This document shows, piece after piece, positions 5,049 to 14,986 of a DNA stretch of 17,359 bases. The stretch lies in contig JAEZAS010000127.1 of the NCBI GenBank assembly GCA_023430365.1, positions 1 through 17,359 of the forward strand, read 5' to 3'. Within the stretch, counting starts at the first letter, position 1, and each line of letters opens with the position of its first letter. Both the position numbers and the translations under genes were made by a program. Under the pieces are notes generated by a model. That model worked only from the letters and a program-made list of their open reading frames with translations, ran no database searches and was not told the origin of the DNA. The DNA comes from Planctomycetota bacterium (GTDB taxonomy: Bacteria; Planctomycetota; Planctomycetia; Pirellulales; Pirellulaceae).

Positions 5049-7805
5049 TTACCGACGCCCTGGCAAAGGGTAGCGAGCTTCGTCCACTTGAGTCGGAGCG
5101 CTCTGCGTGACCGGCCGGATCGGTTCCGGGTCGAGCAACTGCACGGCGACGTCATCGATCCACGCCTCGCCAAGGCCGGTCATGGCAAAGGTGACCGTCA
5201 GATCGCCGTTTTGCGGTACCGCCCGATAGAGCGAAAACTCGCGCCATCCGTGGCTCGTCGAAATCCGGTCTCCCAGTTCGGGACCGCCGATCGAGTCGAA
5301 GACAAGCAGCCCCTCCTGGCTGCCGGTGACCGGCGTGGGTACAAACACCCAACCATGCACGCGGGCAACCTGCCCCTGGCGCACGGGAACTGGGCTGCTG
5401 GTGATCCAAACCGGAGCCCGCTCCACGAACGTCGGAGCGCTGGCGGCGTCGGTCGCCCAGGCGCGCACCCGCAATGCTGTGCGGCCGCCATGGGGAGATT
5501 GCAGCGACAGGCTGACATCGCTTTCGACGCCCGGAGGAAGCCGCCGCTGATTTCGCCAGCCGGACGAAGTGAGCAGTTCCAGGCTTTCCATATCTCCGGC
5601 GGCAAGCACATTGGGTCCCCAGCGCATGCGACTCATGCGATCGGCGAACGTCCAGTGCAACGGCAAAGCCGTGAAGCTCGAGATGCACGGACTCGATGCC
5701 GGTGAAGGAAACGTGGCGGCCGTCTGTTCCCAATGTCCGCGGCGGACTTTCGCCAGCGAGAGTTCCGCTTTGCTGGCGAAGCTATGAACCGAGACATAGT
5801 CGCTGGCTTCGAACATCCGGCGGGCTTGCTCCAGGTTGGTCTGTGCCTCCTTGAGCCACTCCGCGGATTGGCGAATTGGTTCCGTGCGTAGCTGCAACGT
5901 GCGATCGATATCGATCGTCTGGTTCAGCCGCCGGGCGGTCACATCATGGCGAAGCTGAGCCGCCTGTCGCTGGCGCTCGGAAAGCGTCTTGTTCAGATGA
6001 TGTAGCACGAGCGGATCTTGCGTGATGACGACCGCTGTCGCGAGCCCCGGTTCATCGACCGTGACTCGCATTCCCCCGCTGCCGTGCACACCCCGCAATT
6101 GCTTGAGCCCTCCGGGGGTGACCTGGTAGGCCCTCTCGGAGACCTGCACACCGGGAACGACGATGGTGACCCGCGAGCGAGGAGGCGGCCCGACGACGTA
6201 CTGCTGGGCCGGCGATTGCTGGGTGATCAGCAGCAGCCGCGAGCGCTCCGTCTGCCAGACGCTCACATGCACCTGCGGATCGGTCGTCGACATATCCTCG
6301 ATGATCGAGCCGCCGGCGATCCAAGGCTCAAGGGCCCTAAGCTCCAGGTTGAGCAGCCTCAACGTGTCGGTCCGCTGGGCGGAGGCGGCATTGTCGATGC
6401 CCAGGGCAGAATGAGACGCGAACAACAGCCCACGGGCGCCTGCGGCAAGCGACGTGTAGGCGGTCAGGCGAAGTTGCTCGGGATCGATGTCCTCAGCAGG
6501 CAAACTCCCCTGGCCAAAGAGGACGAGCTGCTCTTTAAGTTTCGGAGACGTTTGCGTCCAGATGGTCGACCAGTACGGAGTTCCCGGTCGGCCGAGTCGG
6601 GAACGAGTCTGGAGCCACGGGCGGTAGCCGGCCAGTTCGAAGCTGGTGCCTGCCAGCGGTTGATCGAACAGCAAAATGCCAGCCTGTCGGCTGTAGGCGT
6701 CAAAGTCGCTGTCGACGCCGCAGACCATCGGACGTTGCCGCCGTGGGTCGACCTGGCGGATTTCCTCCGACAACACCCGGGTGCTGGCCAGATCTCGATC
6801 CGTCAGATGAGCCCCCAGGCTCCAGGCCAAAACGCGGTCGTATTGCGGACCAAGTTTGTCGCCGGGTTCCAAGTAGGGAGGTGGTGCGAACAGCCACAAG
6901 TCCAGCCGCTCAGCCTCGCGCAGATCGGCGGGGGAAGGAGACGCGTTGAGTTTGACTGCGTTGAACCCCAGCGAAGCGAGCCACTCCAACGGTTCGCCGT
7001 TGTGCTGGATCATCCGTGGCATAAAGGGCCGACCATTGGCCGTCAGAACCGATCCCAAGAGCACCGGCCCTGCTCGATCATCAATTCCTGGATCGAGCCG
7101 ATTGGCCTGGTCGTCTTCGTCCTCCACAGGCTTTTGCACGAGCGGATTGCCGAGTGGGTCTTCGGTGGGGATGAAGCCCTGCACCTCCAAGTCGTCAACC
7201 CACAGATCGAGATTGCCGGGAGAGCTGTAGACGTTGAGCACGACGAGATCGATGTACGCTTCACGGGCGTCGACGTCCTTACCGAACTGTGTCCGCAGGG
7301 CAATCGTCTCACGGGCGAACAGGGTCGCAGGGTCCGGCACTCGCAATTGCTGCCAATTGCCGACGTCGGTGTACATGTCGCCCCGCAGCAGCGCGGTCAG
7401 CGGTTTTCCCGAGGCTTGATCGACATTGCGCGGCAGGACGACGCGCAGCATGAGTTGCAGGTGTGGCTTGTCGGCCTTCACCCACAGGCTCGGAGCCAGT
7501 TCGGCAATGACGGGCGCTTTGCCGAGCGAATGGCTGAGATGTACATAGGTGCCGTTGCCAACCGCCAGGCGGAGAAACTCACAACCGCTCCCCGAATGGG
7601 CATCGCGAAACGTCCGCTGTTGGGCGAGCAGCCGAACTCCACAGTCGGCCTCGCTCAGCCGCCAAGATGGCTGCGGCGTCTCAAACGAGTCGCGCAGCTG
7701 CGCGCGCGCAGGACCGGTCAGTGCAATTCCCAAAAGCGCAGCCCAAGCGGCGACCCAACCCCGGGCCAGCAGCGTACGGACTGTGAGCGATTCGTTGGGC
7801 AACAC
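5049..7805 (-). CDS. Large exported protein with jelly-roll-like ends and a glycoside-hydrolase-like core, function unknown
   Basis: From the GTG at 7805 this is 918 aa. An N-terminal signal peptide is visible: an Arg-containing start, a hydrophobic core (WVAAWAALLGIALTG) and a likely cleavage after ARA at residue 35. Residues 36-215 look beta-rich and end in LDLWVDDLEVQGF, typical of carbohydrate-binding-like jelly rolls. The middle has NGRPFMPRMIQHNGEPLEWLASLGFNAVKL-type phrases (quoted in pieces: FMPRMIQHNG, LGFNAVKLN) and YTSLAAGARGLLFASHS, which recall TIM-barrel glycosidase-like proteins; I cannot place catalytic acids. A charged helical region follows, then a second jelly-roll-like segment ending in GEAWIDDVAVQLL. 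GGAGGT on the minus strand (7817-7822) is 11 nt upstream of the GTG. The frame is open to 8018, but the extra part places the signal peptide internally and looks non-coding. The protein is probably exported beyond the cytoplasmic membrane. Confidence 0.78.
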   Translation of the reverse strand: MLPNESLTVRTLLARGWVAAWAALLGIALTGPARAQLRDSFETPQPSWRLSEADCGVRLLAQQRTFRDAHSGSGCEFLRLAVGNGTYVHLSHSLGKAPVIAELAPSLWVKADKPHLQLMLRVVLPRNVDQASGKPLTALLRGDMYTDVGNWQQLRVPDPATLFARETIALRTQFGKDVDAREAYIDLVVLNVYSSPGNLDLWVDDLEVQGFIPTEDPLGNPLVQKPVEDEDDQANRLDPGIDDRAGPVLLGSVLTANGRPFMPRMIQHNGEPLEWLASLGFNAVKLNASPSPADLREAERLDLWLFAPPPYLEPGDKLGPQYDRVLAWSLGAHLTDRDLASTRVLSEEIRQVDPRRQRPMVCGVDSDFDAYSRQAGILLFDQPLAGTSFELAGYRPWLQTRSRLGRPGTPYWSTIWTQTSPKLKEQLVLFGQGSLPAEDIDPEQLRLTAYTSLAAGARGLLFASHSALGIDNAASAQRTDTLRLLNLELRALEPWIAGGSIIEDMSTTDPQVHVSVWQTERSRLLLITQQSPAQQYVVGPPPRSRVTIVVPGVQVSERAYQVTPGGLKQLRGVHGSGGMRVTVDEPGLATAVVITQDPLVLHHLNKTLSERQRQAAQLRHDVTARRLNQTIDIDRTLQLRTEPIRQSAEWLKEAQTNLEQARRMFEASDYVSVHSFASKAELSLAKVRRGHWEQTAATFPSPASSPCISSFTALPLHWTFADRMSRMRWGPNVLAAGDMESLELLTSSGWRNQRRLPPGVESDVSLSLQSPHGGRTALRVRAWATDAASAPTFVERAPVWITSSPVPVRQGQVARVHGWVFVPTPVTGSQEGLLVFDSIGGPELGDRISTSHGWREFSLYRAVPQNGDLTVTFAMTGLGEAWIDDVAVQLLDPEPIRPVTQSAPTQVDEARYPLPGRR

Positions 7806-8128
7806 GGTGTCGGGCGACCTCCGAACAAGCGGTACGTCCCTCGGCAAATGGGTCGACTCACCAGTTGCCTTTTGGCAACATGGGCGCAACCATCCGCTAT
7901 TGACGTAAGGTCGGCTTCTAGCAGGACTTGAGAACAGCATCCAGAGCAAGTGTGGCGAAATTCCCACACGCCGCTTTCTTTTGCTCGTCCAGGGATTGGG
8001 CGCAACTTCAAACTGCACTTTCGGTTGCGTCGTTTGCTGTCAGCAGGCTGCAAGCGCGGCACGACGGGTGCAATCATGCCTCCCCAGATCCGTCGCCACA
8101 CAGAGCAGAGAGAAAGAGCCCCATTCCG
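7806..8128. other. Divergent intergenic region
   Basis: This 323-bp gap separates the minus-strand exported protein gene from the plus-strand 100-aa gene and should hold both promoters, though I find no confident -35/-10 pair. It contains two perfect inverted repeats: GTTGCC/GGCAAC around TTTT (7864-7879), which has the look of a small operator, and GTGTGG/CCACAC around an 8-nt loop (7950-7969). Confidence 0.45.
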
Positions 8129-8431
8129 ATGTCTTCAATTCCGCGAATGACGATGCCCGCCCAGGACGAGCTTCCCAAGGATGTCGCCGATTTGGCCACG
8201 GCGGTGTCTCAACTGCCGGCCGAGTTCCGCTCCCGGCTGGAACCGCTCATGTTTCGCGTGGTCGACAGCACCAAACGTCGCCGGCGGATCTTGAACTTGG
8301 TCCAGGAGGCCCTGAGCCAACTGCGATTGGACATGAAATACCTGGTCTTCGATTTGGAAGCCACCCGCCGCGAGCGCGACGCCCTCCGGCACGATTCCAA
8401 AGACCGGCCCACCGAAGAAGATGGAGAGTAA
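8129..8431 (+). CDS. Small hypothetical protein, 100 aa, helical with charged C-terminus
   Basis: I do not recognise a named function. The protein is soluble and highly charged. It starts MSSIPRMTM, continues with an amphipathic helix-rich segment (DLATAVSQLPAEFRSRLEPL), a basic patch TKRRRRIL at about residues 47-54, and a likely coiled-coil helix LRLDMKYLVFDLEATRRERDAL before an acidic tail. The RRRR patch could bind nucleic acid, but this is inference. The upstream reading frame continues to 7928 with no protein-like character, so a start at 8129 is chosen, with an alternative ATG at 8147. A purine-rich AGAGAGAAAGAG lies just upstream. It is a single gene closed by the strong terminator at 8504-8541. 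Codon choice in the chosen frame looks like its neighbours (GC-rich third positions), supporting a real gene. Confidence 0.75.
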   Translation: MSSIPRMTMPAQDELPKDVADLATAVSQLPAEFRSRLEPLMFRVVDSTKRRRRILNLVQEALSQLRLDMKYLVFDLEATRRERDALRHDSKDRPTEEDGE

Positions 8432-8503
8432 ACCGATATCGGTTGCCACGCCTGCCCTCACAAGCCGCCGGCAAAGACGAACTTGCGATTTCCCTTGTAC
8501 CAA

Positions 8504-8541
8504 CGTCCTGCTCTCCAGTGCCCGGAGAGCAGGGCGTTTTT
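8504..8541 (+). terminator. Strong Rho-independent terminator
   Basis: CCTGCTCTCC (8507-8516) pairs perfectly with GGAGAGCAGG (8524-8533) around a 7-nt loop. The stem extends to 13 bp through one T-G wobble and two G-C pairs. TTTTT (8537-8541) follows directly. It ends the transcript of the 100-aa gene, 72 nt after its stop. Confidence 0.9.
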
Positions 8542-8581
8542 GTTGGTTGCCGACCGAGCGCCAGGCTTGATAGCTTACGCA

Positions 8582-8610
8582 TTGCAGGGGGCAGAACGGT
8601 CGAATAGCAT
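8582..8610 (+). promoter_or_regulatory. Possible promoter of the kinase gene
   Basis: TTGCAG (8582-8587), a 17-bp spacer and TAGCAT (8605-8610) lie between the terminator at 8541 and the kinase start. The match is only moderate (three and four of six). The rest of 8542-8802 shows no gene or other clear signal. Confidence 0.3.
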
Positions 8611-8802
8611 GAATGGAGCAACGTTCGGAACCGATTGCGTTGAGACCGGCGCCTTGCCTGCCGCAGCCGCTGACCCAAGCAATCTTCGTTGCTTTGGAAC
8701 AGGCCCTGAGAACTTCGTAGTCTTGGGGATCGAGAAGCAAACGAGAGGTCGTCTGCGCACTGGCTACGTCACAGTGCGCAGCGGAAAAGGATGGCGGTGG
8801 TA

Positions 8803-10317
8803 ATGTCGGACGTCACGCCCGAAAAACTTGGGCAAAGAATTGCCGACTCTGGATTGCTCGACGCTCGGCAGCTCGAAACGGTCTGGAGCGAACTCGGAAG
8901 CCGAGAAATCTCGCTCGGTCAGTTCACGAGCGTGCTTCTGCGCCGCGAGTTGCTGACCAACTACCAGCTCGACCGGTTGCTTAAAGGAGAGCGCGGCGGC
9001 TTCTTCTACAACGACTACCGCGTGCTGTATCTGATCGGTACCGGAACTTTCGCCCGCGTCTATCGGTCGGTGCACCGCGAATCGGGCAAGGTCGTGGCTG
9101 TGAAGGTGCTCCGGAAACGATTTCGGGACGACCCGACCGCAACCGATCAGTTCCTCCGTGAAGGCCAGCTGGGTGTGCAACTTCGGCACCCCAACATCGT
9201 GCCGATCTATGAAGTCAGCGCCCAGCCGTCGCCGTATATCGTGATGGAATTCGTCGAAGGGCGAAATTTGCGCGAGTTCGCCCGTGTTCGAAAGAAGCTG
9301 GAACCGATCGAATCGCTGAAGCTGGCGATCGACATCATTGCCGGACTCGCCTACGCCGCCGAAAAGGGGATGGCCCACCGCGACTTGAAGATGTCGAACG
9401 TGTTGGTCACCAGTCGCGGCAGGGCCAAGTTGGTGGACTTCGGCCTCGCGTCGCTGCAGACCAAGGAGGATGACGTCAACAATCCGCGGACGATCGACTA
9501 TGCGGGCCTGGAAAGAGCGTCCGGCGTACGTAACAACGACCCGCGCAGCGATCTCTTTTTCGCCGGCTGCATCCTTTACAACATGGTCACTGGCGTGCCT
9601 CCGCTGGCGGAGACCCGTGATCGCATCTCGCGTTTGAGCGTTCAGCGTTACCAGAGCATCAAGCCGGTTCTCAGTCTCGAGCCGGACCTTCCACGACGGC
9701 TGGCGAGCTTCATCAGCCGCTCCCTGGAACTCAATCCCGACCGCCGCTTCAGCACTGCCCAGGAGATGCTCGACGAGGCCAAGCGGGTGCTCGTCCGACT
9801 GGAAGCGGGCGATACCGGTGAAGCGGAGAGTGTCGAGGCTTCCAGCGGCCCCGCGGCTGCGGCGGCCGTTAAGGACGTCCCCAAGGAACTGGAGGGACTG
9901 TCAAAGACGATCATGATCGTCGAATCAAAGATGGAGATGCAGGATCTCCTCCGCGAGAAGCTGAAGAAGTATGGCTATCGCGTCCTAGTCTTCAGCGACC
10001 CCAACCGGGCTCTCGGACGATTCCAGGAAGGCGAGTCGAAGGCAGCCGACTGTGTCGTTTTCTGCACCACCGAAATGGGCGAAAACGCACTCGACGCCTT
10101 CAACAAGTTCGGCGCCGATTCGCACACCCGTGACATCCCGGCCATTCTCTTCGTGGAACAACGACATCCCGAGCTACTGAAACTCGCTCAGTTGTCGGAC
10201 CACCGGGCGATCCTGATGTCGCCGATCAAGGTTCGCGAACTGCGAGAATTGCTGCTCAAGCTCCTCAACCCGGAGCTGCTGGCCGCCCGGAAGGCGGAAC
10301 ATTCCGCCGCCAAATAG
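8803..10317 (+). CDS. Serine/threonine protein kinase fused to a degenerate receiver domain
   Basis: The protein is 504 aa from the ATG at 8803. Residues 1-70 form a helical domain ending in LLTNYQLDRLL, seen at the N-terminus of many planctomycete kinases. The kinase domain follows: glycine loop GTGTFARV (79-86), VAVK lysine K101, alpha-C glutamate in FLREGQ (E120), catalytic HRDLKMSN (D194, N199) and DFG (D212), so it should be active. After an Ala/Glu linker, residues 368-490 resemble a CheY-like receiver, but the phospho-acceptor aspartate is replaced by Cys421 (VVFCTTEMG) and the acidic pair by Glu-Ser (MIVES). It is therefore a pseudoreceiver, probably a protein-binding module. No membrane helix is seen, so it is likely cytoplasmic. 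An in-frame ATG at 8791 has AAAAGG directly abutting it, too close to work; the same site is 11-12 nt from 8803. Confidence 0.9.
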   Translation: MSDVTPEKLGQRIADSGLLDARQLETVWSELGSREISLGQFTSVLLRRELLTNYQLDRLLKGERGGFFYNDYRVLYLIGTGTFARVYRSVHRESGKVVAVKVLRKRFRDDPTATDQFLREGQLGVQLRHPNIVPIYEVSAQPSPYIVMEFVEGRNLREFARVRKKLEPIESLKLAIDIIAGLAYAAEKGMAHRDLKMSNVLVTSRGRAKLVDFGLASLQTKEDDVNNPRTIDYAGLERASGVRNNDPRSDLFFAGCILYNMVTGVPPLAETRDRISRLSVQRYQSIKPVLSLEPDLPRRLASFISRSLELNPDRRFSTAQEMLDEAKRVLVRLEAGDTGEAESVEASSGPAAAAAVKDVPKELEGLSKTIMIVESKMEMQDLLREKLKKYGYRVLVFSDPNRALGRFQEGESKAADCVVFCTTEMGENALDAFNKFGADSHTRDIPAILFVEQRHPELLKLAQLSDHRAILMSPIKVRELRELLLKLLNPELLAARKAEHSAAK

Positions 10318-10426
10318 GGCTCACTGGGTTCGGGAGCATGACCGGAACCGGCCGGCGAGTGCCCGCCTGCTCCGACACTGGCGGTCCACCGGTTCGCGCT
10401 GCCTGTTCGCTTCGCCTCCTAGCTTC

Positions 10427-10432
10427 TACAAT
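10427..10432 (+). promoter_or_regulatory. -10 element, probable folD promoter
   Basis: TACAAT (10427-10432) is a five-of-six -10 match 45 bp before the folD start. No good -35 lies 16-18 bp upstream (TGTTCG at 10404-10409). Just upstream, GGTTCGGG (10327-10334) and CCGGAACC (10342-10349) form an imperfect hairpin after the kinase stop. Confidence 0.4.
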
Positions 10433-10477
10433 GGCCCGTTTCCCGGTTCGAATCGCGGCTTGCATGAGGTTTACGCT

Positions 10478-11356
10478 GTGGCAGCGAAGTTATTGGAAGG
10501 CAAATCCATTGCCAGCCGGATCGAGGTCGAGCTGTCAGAAGAGATTGCGGACTTCATCCAGAACAACGGCGTGCCGCCGACCCTGACCGCCGTTCTGGTG
10601 GGCGACGACCCGGCGAGCGCCGTTTATGTCCGGAACAAAAGCCAGGCGTGCGACCGCGTAGGAATCGAGGGAACCCTGAAGCGCCTGCCGGCGGACACCA
10701 GCGAGGAGCAACTCCTCGACCTGATAGCCGAATTGAACGCCGATGAGAATGTAAACGGCATCCTGGTCCAGCTTCCCTTACCGCGGCAGATCCGCTCGAG
10801 TCGCGTGCTCGACGCTGTCCATCCGCTCAAGGACGTCGATTGCTTTCACCCGGAAAACGTCGGCTTGCTCTGGCAAGGTCGGCCGCGGTTCCTGCCCTGC
10901 ACGCCGCACGGCGTCCTGCAAATCCTCGCCCGCAGCGGCCTGTCGGTGGCGGGCAAGAACGTCGTGATCCTCGGCCGGAGCGAGATCGTCGGCAAACCGT
11001 TGGCCGCCCTCATGGTGGCGAAATCATCGCCACTCGGCCCGAAGCTTGCCAACGCAACCGTGACCATCTGCCACAGCCAAACGGCCGACTTGCCGAGCAT
11101 CACCCGCCAGGCCGACGTGCTAATTGCCGCAATCGGCTCGCCGCGGTTTGTCACGGCTGAGATGGTCAAGCCAGGCGCCATAGTCGTCGACGTCGGCATC
11201 AATCGCACGACGGACGGCCTGTGCGGCGATGTCGATTTTGCCGCCGTGCTCGAGGTGGCGGGAGCTTTAACTCCCGTTCCGCGGGGTGTAGGGCCGCTAA
11301 CGGTCACCATGCTGATGCACAACACACTCACCGCGGCGAGGCTGCAAATCGGCTGA
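10478..11356 (+). CDS. folD: Bifunctional methylenetetrahydrofolate dehydrogenase/cyclohydrolase FolD
   Basis: FolD interconverts 5,10-methylene-, 5,10-methenyl- and 10-formyl-tetrahydrofolate using NADP, supplying one-carbon units for purines, fMet-tRNA and methionine. From the GTG at 10478 it has 292 aa and starts MAAKLLEGKSIA, very like E. coli MAAKIIDGKTIA. Active-site residues fall at the E. coli positions: Y50 and K54 in YVRNK, Q98 in LVQLPLP, D121 in KDVDCFHP. The dinucleotide-binding motif is GRSEIVGKP (about 166-174). The C-terminal signature reads PRGVGPLT where PGGVGPMT is usual. TGAGGT (10465-10470) sits seven bases before the GTG, which decides the start over an in-frame TTG at 10460. 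The gene is separate from the kinase (160 bp upstream) and from speA (205 bp downstream). Confidence 0.95.
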   Translation: MAAKLLEGKSIASRIEVELSEEIADFIQNNGVPPTLTAVLVGDDPASAVYVRNKSQACDRVGIEGTLKRLPADTSEEQLLDLIAELNADENVNGILVQLPLPRQIRSSRVLDAVHPLKDVDCFHPENVGLLWQGRPRFLPCTPHGVLQILARSGLSVAGKNVVILGRSEIVGKPLAALMVAKSSPLGPKLANATVTICHSQTADLPSITRQADVLIAAIGSPRFVTAEMVKPGAIVVDVGINRTTDGLCGDVDFAAVLEVAGALTPVPRGVGPLTVTMLMHNTLTAARLQIG

Positions 11357-11439
11357 GCGCGGGGACGTTCCAGCTTTGCCAACCCGTGCAAAGCACAGCT
11401 GCGCTCTCGTTGAATCTCGGACGCATACACAATCGCGGC

Positions 11440-11466
11440 TTGTCGCCGGGTGTGGACGCGTATAAT
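11440..11466 (+). promoter_or_regulatory. Promoter of speA
   Basis: A perfect TATAAT (11461-11466) is preceded by TTGTCG (11440-11445) with a short 15-bp spacer. The transcript would start near 11473 and carry a leader of about 90 nt before the speA ATG. Confidence 0.55.
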
Positions 11467-11561
11467 GATCCGCTTTCCATGACCGCTTCCTGCCCAGTCT
11501 GTGCAGTCGGCGGAGTTTTGCAGTTTCGGTTCTTTGTCGAACCAATCTGGGGACCAGTTTG

Positions 11562-13481
<1,920 letters not shown>

Positions 13482-13544
13482 GCGTCTGAGGCATTGAGAC
13501 CGAATTGGATACTGGTGCTGAAACCAAGGCAGAAAACGGAGAGC

Positions 13545-13578
13545 GGGAAGCCGACGAATGGCTTCCCCCTCTTCTTTT
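13545..13578. terminator. Terminator between convergent speA and the FAH-family gene
   Basis: GGGAAGCC (13545-13552) pairs with GGCTTCCC (13560-13567) around a 7-nt loop, followed on the plus strand by a C/T-rich run ending TTTT (13578). On the minus strand the same stem is followed within about 8 nt by CCGTTTTC, so it can serve both genes. Confidence 0.75.
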
Positions 13579-13612
13579 GCGTCACTGCACAAATGCCGAT
13601 TTCTGCGGTAGG

Positions 13613-14419
13613 TCACACGGGCTCGGCGACAACCGGGTTTGTCAGTTCACCGATCCGCTCGATGGCCACCGTGATCGAATCGCCATCCTTGAGCCAAACA
13701 GGCGGATTTCGAGCCATCCCTACCCCTGAAGGGGTGCCAGTGAGGATCACGGTGCCCGGCAGCAGGGTGGTGCTGCCGCTGAGGAACTCGATGAGCGTCG
13801 GAACGTCGAAAATCATGTCGCTGGTGGTTGAATCCTGCATGACTTCGCCGTTCAGCAGCGTCTTGATGCCCAGGCTGTTCGGATCGCGAATCTCATCCGT
13901 GGTGACCAGGCATGGACCGAGCGGGCAGAACGTGTCAAACGTCTTCCCGCGGCACCACTGCGATCCGCCAAAGTCCTTCTGCCAGTCGCGCGCAGAAATG
14001 TCGTTGCCGCAGGTATAGCCCAAGACGTAGTCCAAGGCCTTGGCCTTCGGGACGTTCTTGCACTTCTTGCCAATCACGACGGCCAATTCGCATTCGAAAT
14101 CGACCTTGGTGCTCTCCAGCTTCCTCGGCAATTCGATCGGGTCACCCGGATTTTGAACGGCGGCTGGCCCTTTCATGAAAAGCACGGGATAGGTCGGCAA
14201 CTTGGCGCCGGTCTCTTCCGCGTGCTTCCGATAGTTCAAGCCAATGCAAAGAATGGCCGTCGGCTGGACCGGCGAAAGAAGCTTGGCGATCTGGCCCTGC
14301 CGGCCGCTGAGTCGGTAGTCGCCGAAAATGTCCCCTTCGAGTTCAACGACTCCGCCATCGGCTTGCCGGGCGCCATAGTGAATTTTGCCGTCGGGATCGG
14401 AGTAGCGGACGATCTGCAT
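13613..14419 (-). CDS. Fumarylacetoacetate hydrolase (FAH) family protein
   Basis: FAH-superfamily enzymes are divalent-metal-dependent hydrolases, isomerases or decarboxylases acting on acylpyruvates and related diketo acids. The protein has 268 aa: a short N-terminal domain followed by the catalytic fold. Family blocks are GLNYRKHAEE (60-69), LFMKGPAAVQNPGDPI (80-95), FECELAVVIGKK with metal ligands E109 and E111, GNDISARDWQ with D140, GKTFDTFCPLGP (158-169) and TGTPSGVG. It is complete, with all ligands in place. Substrate cannot be read from sequence; candidates are acylpyruvase, 2-hydroxyhepta-2,4-diene-1,7-dioate isomerase or ureidoglycolate lyase-like activity. The start is set at the ATG at 14419 (MQIVRYSDPDGK), since the preceding 37 open codons are unlike the family. 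Only a weak AGG lies before it. It stands alone, convergent with speA. Confidence 0.9.
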   Translation of the reverse strand: MQIVRYSDPDGKIHYGARQADGGVVELEGDIFGDYRLSGRQGQIAKLLSPVQPTAILCIGLNYRKHAEETGAKLPTYPVLFMKGPAAVQNPGDPIELPRKLESTKVDFECELAVVIGKKCKNVPKAKALDYVLGYTCGNDISARDWQKDFGGSQWCRGKTFDTFCPLGPCLVTTDEIRDPNSLGIKTLLNGEVMQDSTTSDMIFDVPTLIEFLSGSTTLLPGTVILTGTPSGVGMARNPPVWLKDGDSITVAIERIGELTNPVVAEPV

Positions 14420-14463
14420 GATGTGCCTGTTCGCAGGGAGGATGAAACGTTCAACAGGCGGAG

Positions 14464-14469
14464 ATTTTA
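14464..14469 (-). promoter_or_regulatory. Possible -10 element of the FAH-family gene
   Basis: TAAAAT on the minus strand (14469-14464) matches five of six -10 bases, 44 bp before the ATG. No good -35 hexamer lies 16-18 bp upstream. Confidence 0.3.
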
Positions 14470-14655
14470 GACGCTCGCGGCACCAACTGGAATCGCAGGC
14501 GCCGCTCCGCGTGCTCCTCCGCGAGGCCATCAGCCGCCCGGCTTATCGCAGCCTTCAAGCGTACAGGCCAGGATCCGGCAATAAGGAGGCAACGGATCTT
14601 TAAGAATGCCTCAACCGAGGCTCCGAAGGGCCATAGAAGAACCCAAGAAAAAGCT

Positions 14656-14692
14656 AGAGCCGCCATAGTGAAATGCTTCACTGGGCGGCTCT
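14656..14692 (-). terminator. Strong stem-loop terminator downstream of the histone-like gene
   Basis: AGAGCCGCC (14656-14664) and GGCGGCTCT (14684-14692) form a 9-bp stem. Inside it, AGTGAA (14667-14672) pairs with TTCACT (14677-14682) around a 4-nt loop, leaving only a small bulge. On the minus strand the stem is followed by AGCTTTTTCTT, and on the plus strand by TTTCTCGTTGTTTT, so it can work both ways. With no plus-strand gene upstream, its likely client is the minus-strand gene at 14816-14950, whose stop is about 120 nt away. Confidence 0.85.
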
Positions 14693-14815
14693 TTCTCGTT
14701 GTTTTCCAGGTCGCATCAACTTAGGGGACCGGCATCCGCGAAGGTTGCTCTAAGCGGCTCTCGCCATGCTTGGCAGCCTGGCGGGCGGTCGACCTGCGGC
14801 CGATGCGTCAGGCAC

Positions 14816-14950
14816 TTAGGCCTTCTTCGTGGCGGGAGCCTTGCGCGAAGCCTTCTTGCCAGCCTTCTTGGTCGCCTTCTTGGCAGGCTTGGCAGCCTTA
14901 GCAGCCTTCTTGGGGGCAGCCTTCTTCGTCGCAGCTTTCTTCTTGGCCAC
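14816..14950 (-). CDS. Short Lys/Ala-rich histone H1-like protein (44 aa)
   Basis: The minus strand from the GTG at 14950 to a TAA at 14816 encodes 44 residues: MAKKKAATKK, then repeated KKA, AKP and KKAT units, with SRKAPATKKA at the end. About 40% of residues are lysine or arginine and most of the rest alanine. This is the composition of the C-terminal tail of histone H1 and of bacterial H1-like proteins, which bind and compact DNA. A perfect AGGAGG (minus strand of 14959-14964) sits 8 nt before the GTG, and a strong terminator lies downstream, so I regard it as a real gene despite its size. No globular domain is present. The long leader contains a hairpin (14987-15007), and the gene is preceded by the anomalous region 15240-15936. 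Role in nucleoid organisation is inference from composition; an RNA-binding role is possible. Confidence 0.82.
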   Translation of the reverse strand: MAKKKAATKKAAPKKAAKAAKPAKKATKKAGKKASRKAPATKKA

Positions 14951-14986
14951 AGTAACGTCCTCCTAAAAATTTCGGCAGGTAGAACT

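Noticed and set aside
6018..7931. 637-codon plus-strand frame opposite the exported protein gene
   Set aside because: Arg/Gln/Gly-rich shadow with no motif or ribosome site; the minus strand has signal peptide, domains and a proper start.
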